A DNA stretch of 35,383 nt from Nitrospinaceae bacterium (lineage in GTDB: Bacteria > Nitrospinota > Nitrospinia > Nitrospinales > Nitrospinaceae). Positions 33,275 to 35,383 of this stretch are shown piece by piece. The translations under genes and the position numbers were made by a program. The notes under the pieces are model-generated. The model worked only from the letters and a program-made list of their open reading frames with translations. It had not been told where the DNA came from and made no database searches. How positions within the stretch are numbered: position 1 is the first letter of the stretch; the number at the start of each line of letters is the position of its first letter. The stretch covers positions 1 to 35,383 of the forward strand of contig JAJDBJ010000001.1 in the NCBI GenBank assembly GCA_029261395.1. Reading direction: 5' to 3'.

Positions 33275-34741
33275 ATGACAGTGAGCAACGAATCCGAAAA
33301 AGACGAATCCCGGCAAGTGGTTTTTGACCGTCGCCCCCTGTGGATGGTGATCCTTGACCGCATGCGGCGGGGTATTGTAGTGGCGGTGCTCGTGATCGGC
33401 TTTTTCATCCTGCTGGGCCGGGACGCTCCTGAAGGACTCTCCCCCGAGGGGTACAAGGTTCTGTGTCTGTTTTTCCTGTGCGTCTGCCTGTGGGCGAGTA
33501 ACGTGATTCCCCTGTCAGCGACCAGCCTGTTGGTGATTGGCGCAGTGCCGCTGATGGGCATTATGGATGCCTCCCAGGTGTATTCCTTTTTTGGCAATCG
33601 GGCGGTATTTTTCATTTTGGGAGCGTTTGTGCTGTCCGGGTCGATGATTGCCTGTGGATTGAGCGGGCGAATGTCTTTGTGGGTCATCGAAAAATGGGGC
33701 CATAAGCCGCGTACGCTGATGACGTCCATCTATGTTTTCGGAGCGATCAGTTCCTGTTTCATGTCGGAGCATGCCGTGGCGGCGATGCTGTTCCCCATCG
33801 TCACGGAAATTGTTTCTGCCCTGAAACTGCCGAAAGGCAAATCTCCCTTTGCCAAGTCGCTGTATCTGGCGTTGGCCTGGGGATGTATCATCGGTGGCGC
33901 CACTACGGTGCTGGGTGGGGGACGTGTGCCGCTGGCGGTCGAGATGCTGGAAAAGGGAACCGATGGGCAGAGCACTCTCGGGATTCTGCAATACAGCCAG
34001 CTCACTTTTCCGATGATCGTGCTTCTGCTGGTCTGCGGATGGGCTCTGCTCAATTTATTGTTTAAGCCGGAAATCGAAGACGTCAAACCCGCGCTGGTGG
34101 ATTTGCATGCAAAATCCCTGGCTCAGGGCAAGGTGACGTATCAGGAAATGGGGGTGGGTGCGGTGATGGGCCTGACCTTGATTTTCTGGTTTGGGTTTGG
34201 TGAGCAGTTGGGGATCGCCAACATTTCCATCATGGCGATCGTGTTGTTGTTCACTCTCAACCTGATTAGCTGGAAAGCGGTGGAACCGCACGTCAACTGG
34301 GCGATTATTCTCATGTATGGCGGAGCAATCGCCCTCGGGCAGGTGATGGCTTCTTCCGGCGCGGCATTGTGGCTGGCGCAGAAAGCGTTTCAGGGATCGG
34401 TCACCTCTCCTGTCGCGTTTCTATTGACCCTGGCGGTACTGTCCACCTTGTTCACCACGTTTATGAGCAATTCGGCGGTCATCGCAATTTTATTGCCACC
34501 CGCTTTGAGTCTTTGCCTTGATTACGGAATCTCCCCGGAAGTGGCGACGATGACGGTGATTTTGCCCAGTAACTTTGCATTTATACTGCCGATTGCCACA
34601 CCCGCTTCGGCTTTGGCCTTCGCCTCCCGTCATATTTCGCTTCGGGAGATGATAGTTTCAGGAACTTTGCTGAGCCTGTTGGGTATGGTCTGTTTTCTGG
34701 TTTTACTGTTCATATTTTGGCCCTGGATGGGATTTCAATAG
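33275..34741 (+). CDS. DASS/SLC13-family sodium:anion (dicarboxylate-like) symporter
   Basis: This 488-residue integral membrane protein has about 11-13 hydrophobic segments. It shows the paired hairpin motifs of the divalent anion:sodium symporter family: the N-terminal half has SATSLLVIGAVPLMGIMDASQ and the C-terminal half has TTFMSNSAVIAILLPPALSL (an S-N-[TS] motif), followed by LPSNFAFILPIATPASALAFAS. Related transporters carry citrate, succinate, sulfate or tartrate; the substrate cannot be read from sequence. The first 40 residues are cytoplasmic and charged. It is divergent from leuC, with 264 bases between the starts, and has only a weak ribosome-binding site. Confidence 0.9.
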   Translation: MTVSNESEKDESRQVVFDRRPLWMVILDRMRRGIVVAVLVIGFFILLGRDAPEGLSPEGYKVLCLFFLCVCLWASNVIPLSATSLLVIGAVPLMGIMDASQVYSFFGNRAVFFILGAFVLSGSMIACGLSGRMSLWVIEKWGHKPRTLMTSIYVFGAISSCFMSEHAVAAMLFPIVTEIVSALKLPKGKSPFAKSLYLALAWGCIIGGATTVLGGGRVPLAVEMLEKGTDGQSTLGILQYSQLTFPMIVLLLVCGWALLNLLFKPEIEDVKPALVDLHAKSLAQGKVTYQEMGVGAVMGLTLIFWFGFGEQLGIANISIMAIVLLFTLNLISWKAVEPHVNWAIILMYGGAIALGQVMASSGAALWLAQKAFQGSVTSPVAFLLTLAVLSTLFTTFMSNSAVIAILLPPALSLCLDYGISPEVATMTVILPSNFAFILPIATPASALAFASRHISLREMIVSGTLLSLLGMVCFLVLLFIFWPWMGFQ

Positions 34742-35113
34742 GGAAGTAACGAAGAAAAGGCTGAAAGACAGGCCCGAGAAAGGGCCGGGAGGGTTGGCCC
34801 AACTCGGAAAAAAAGTGCGTGACTTCCTTTTTTCGCTAACCTGTCTAACAAAAATGCCTGACTTTGGGAGAAGAAAAATAACCCACAATTCCGTGAGTTG
34901 TTATTATAAAAGCAAGAGACATGCCAAGCTCGCCCAATTGGTTTTCAATTAAGAAACTCGTTGTTTATGAAGGATTTTCATGGGTAAGATGTAAACGGTT
35001 TTTGGAACGGAATCAGATGCTTGTTGCCCAATTACGATTTTGTAACAGTGGATTTTCAAATTTGGAACACCTGTAAATAATCGATCGGGCGCCTGTCTTG
35101 AAAATGAGGAACT
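34742..35113. other. Intergenic stretch before the rhodanese gene
   Basis: About 370 bases without a supported gene. GGCCC-GAGAAA-GGGCC (34771-34786) is a short hairpin just after the transporter, without a T-run. An A-run/T-run pair around 34808-34834 could form a weak hairpin in either strand. The last 200 bases are AT-rich and probably hold the rhodanese promoter. Confidence 0.4.
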
Positions 35114-35383
35114 ATGACGGATTCAGTTGAACAGATAAATCCTATACAGCTCAAGGAACGGCTGGATGCCGGACAGGTGGGATTGCTTTTGGATGTCCGG
35201 GATGATTGGGAGCATTCCATGGCGGCGATTGCGGATTCGACCCATATCCCACTGGCCGAGTTGGTGGACCGTCTTCAGGAACTGGCTTTTGAGGAGGACA
35301 TTGTGGTGTATTGCCATGTCGGCCAGCGTTCCTATCAGGCGGGTTTGATCTTAAAGGAAGCCGGATTTAAAGATGTGTACAAC
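35114..35383 (+). CDS. Rhodanese-domain protein, cut by window edge
   Basis: The first 90 codons are visible. The text runs DSVEQINPIQLKERLDAG, LLLDVRDDWEHSMAAI (the rhodanese 'lDvR...E...g.I' motif), HIPLAEL, then IVVYCHVGQRSYQAG. The active-site loop starts with Cys in YCHVGQRS, as in single-domain rhodaneses that transfer persulfide sulfur or act in thiol chemistry. It starts at ATG 35114 behind GAGGA. The end of the domain and any fused part are outside the window, so a multi-domain protein (for example MoeB-rhodanese order reversed) cannot be excluded. Confidence 0.9.
   Translation, partial: MTDSVEQINPIQLKERLDAGQVGLLLDVRDDWEHSMAAIADSTHIPLAELVDRLQELAFEEDIVVYCHVGQRSYQAGLILKEAGFKDVYN

Noticed and set aside
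34766-34836. Possible terminator after the DASS transporter
   Set aside because: The stems are short or bulged and no T-run follows on the plus strand, so it was described only as part of the intergenic stretch.

Overview
The window looks like a Gram-negative bacterial chromosome. Many products carry signal peptides, there is a likely outer-membrane beta-barrel, a lipoprotein, c-type cytochromes and a Wzm/Wzt polysaccharide exporter. A Nitrospinota-like (marine nitrite-oxidiser-like) origin would fit the mix of RNI-type leucine-rich repeat proteins, NHL repeats, FGE-sulfatase-like proteins and a diheme cytochrome c fused to an ethylbenzene-dehydrogenase-type heme-b domain. That assignment is inference only, because no rRNA or marker phylogeny is available here. 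By eye the right third (alaS, leuCD, transporter) is GC-richer than the left two thirds, so the left part looks like variable DNA.

Layout. (1) 1-7137, all leftward: a surface-glycan locus with Wzm permease, Wzt ATPase, a TagF/CDP-glycerol-transferase-like protein with a coiled-coil tail, a GT2 glycosyltransferase with a novel-looking C-terminal repeat, CysC (APS kinase) and the first part of Sat (ATP sulfurylase). Together they could make and export a glycan that receives activated sulfate. (2) 7605-10117: an orphan DUF2235 (Tle1-like) hydrolase, a zinc-ribbon membrane protein with an HEGGH motif, and the C-terminal stub of a tyrosine recombinase. (3) 10424-23453, all leftward: about 15 closely spaced genes headed by a MerR regulator with the three Hg(II)-ligand cysteines at MerR spacing, and a MerR-type promoter just upstream. 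They encode an NHL propeller, an LRR protein, MerT, a MerP-like HMA protein, a DsrE-like protein, a thioredoxin-like DF protein, two TPR/FGE-like proteins, a TRASH/YHS metal-binding protein (probably frameshifted), a small unknown exported protein, two DUF1566 proteins, the cytochrome and another LRR protein. No MerA is present. Most products are predicted to be exported. This is the best candidate in the window for an undescribed system: a mercury- or soft-metal-responsive periplasmic complex with its own electron carrier. (4) 23886-23962: tRNA-Arg(CCG) with a terminator, then a nitrile-hydratase-leader-like small protein and alaS.

(5) 27253-28594: a CopG/ParE-type toxin-antitoxin pair, a 169-base element with 28-base inverted ends, and cheW. 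(6) 28823-31092: an outer-membrane-like protein, an LRR lipoprotein and a third FGE-like protein, the latter just downstream of leuC-leuD (31103-33010). (7) 33275-35383: a DASS/SLC13 anion transporter and the start of a rhodanese gene cut by the window edge.

The recurring theme is exported repeat and scaffold proteins (LRR, NHL, FGE-like) next to metal or redox functions. Functions are read from motifs; no database search was run.
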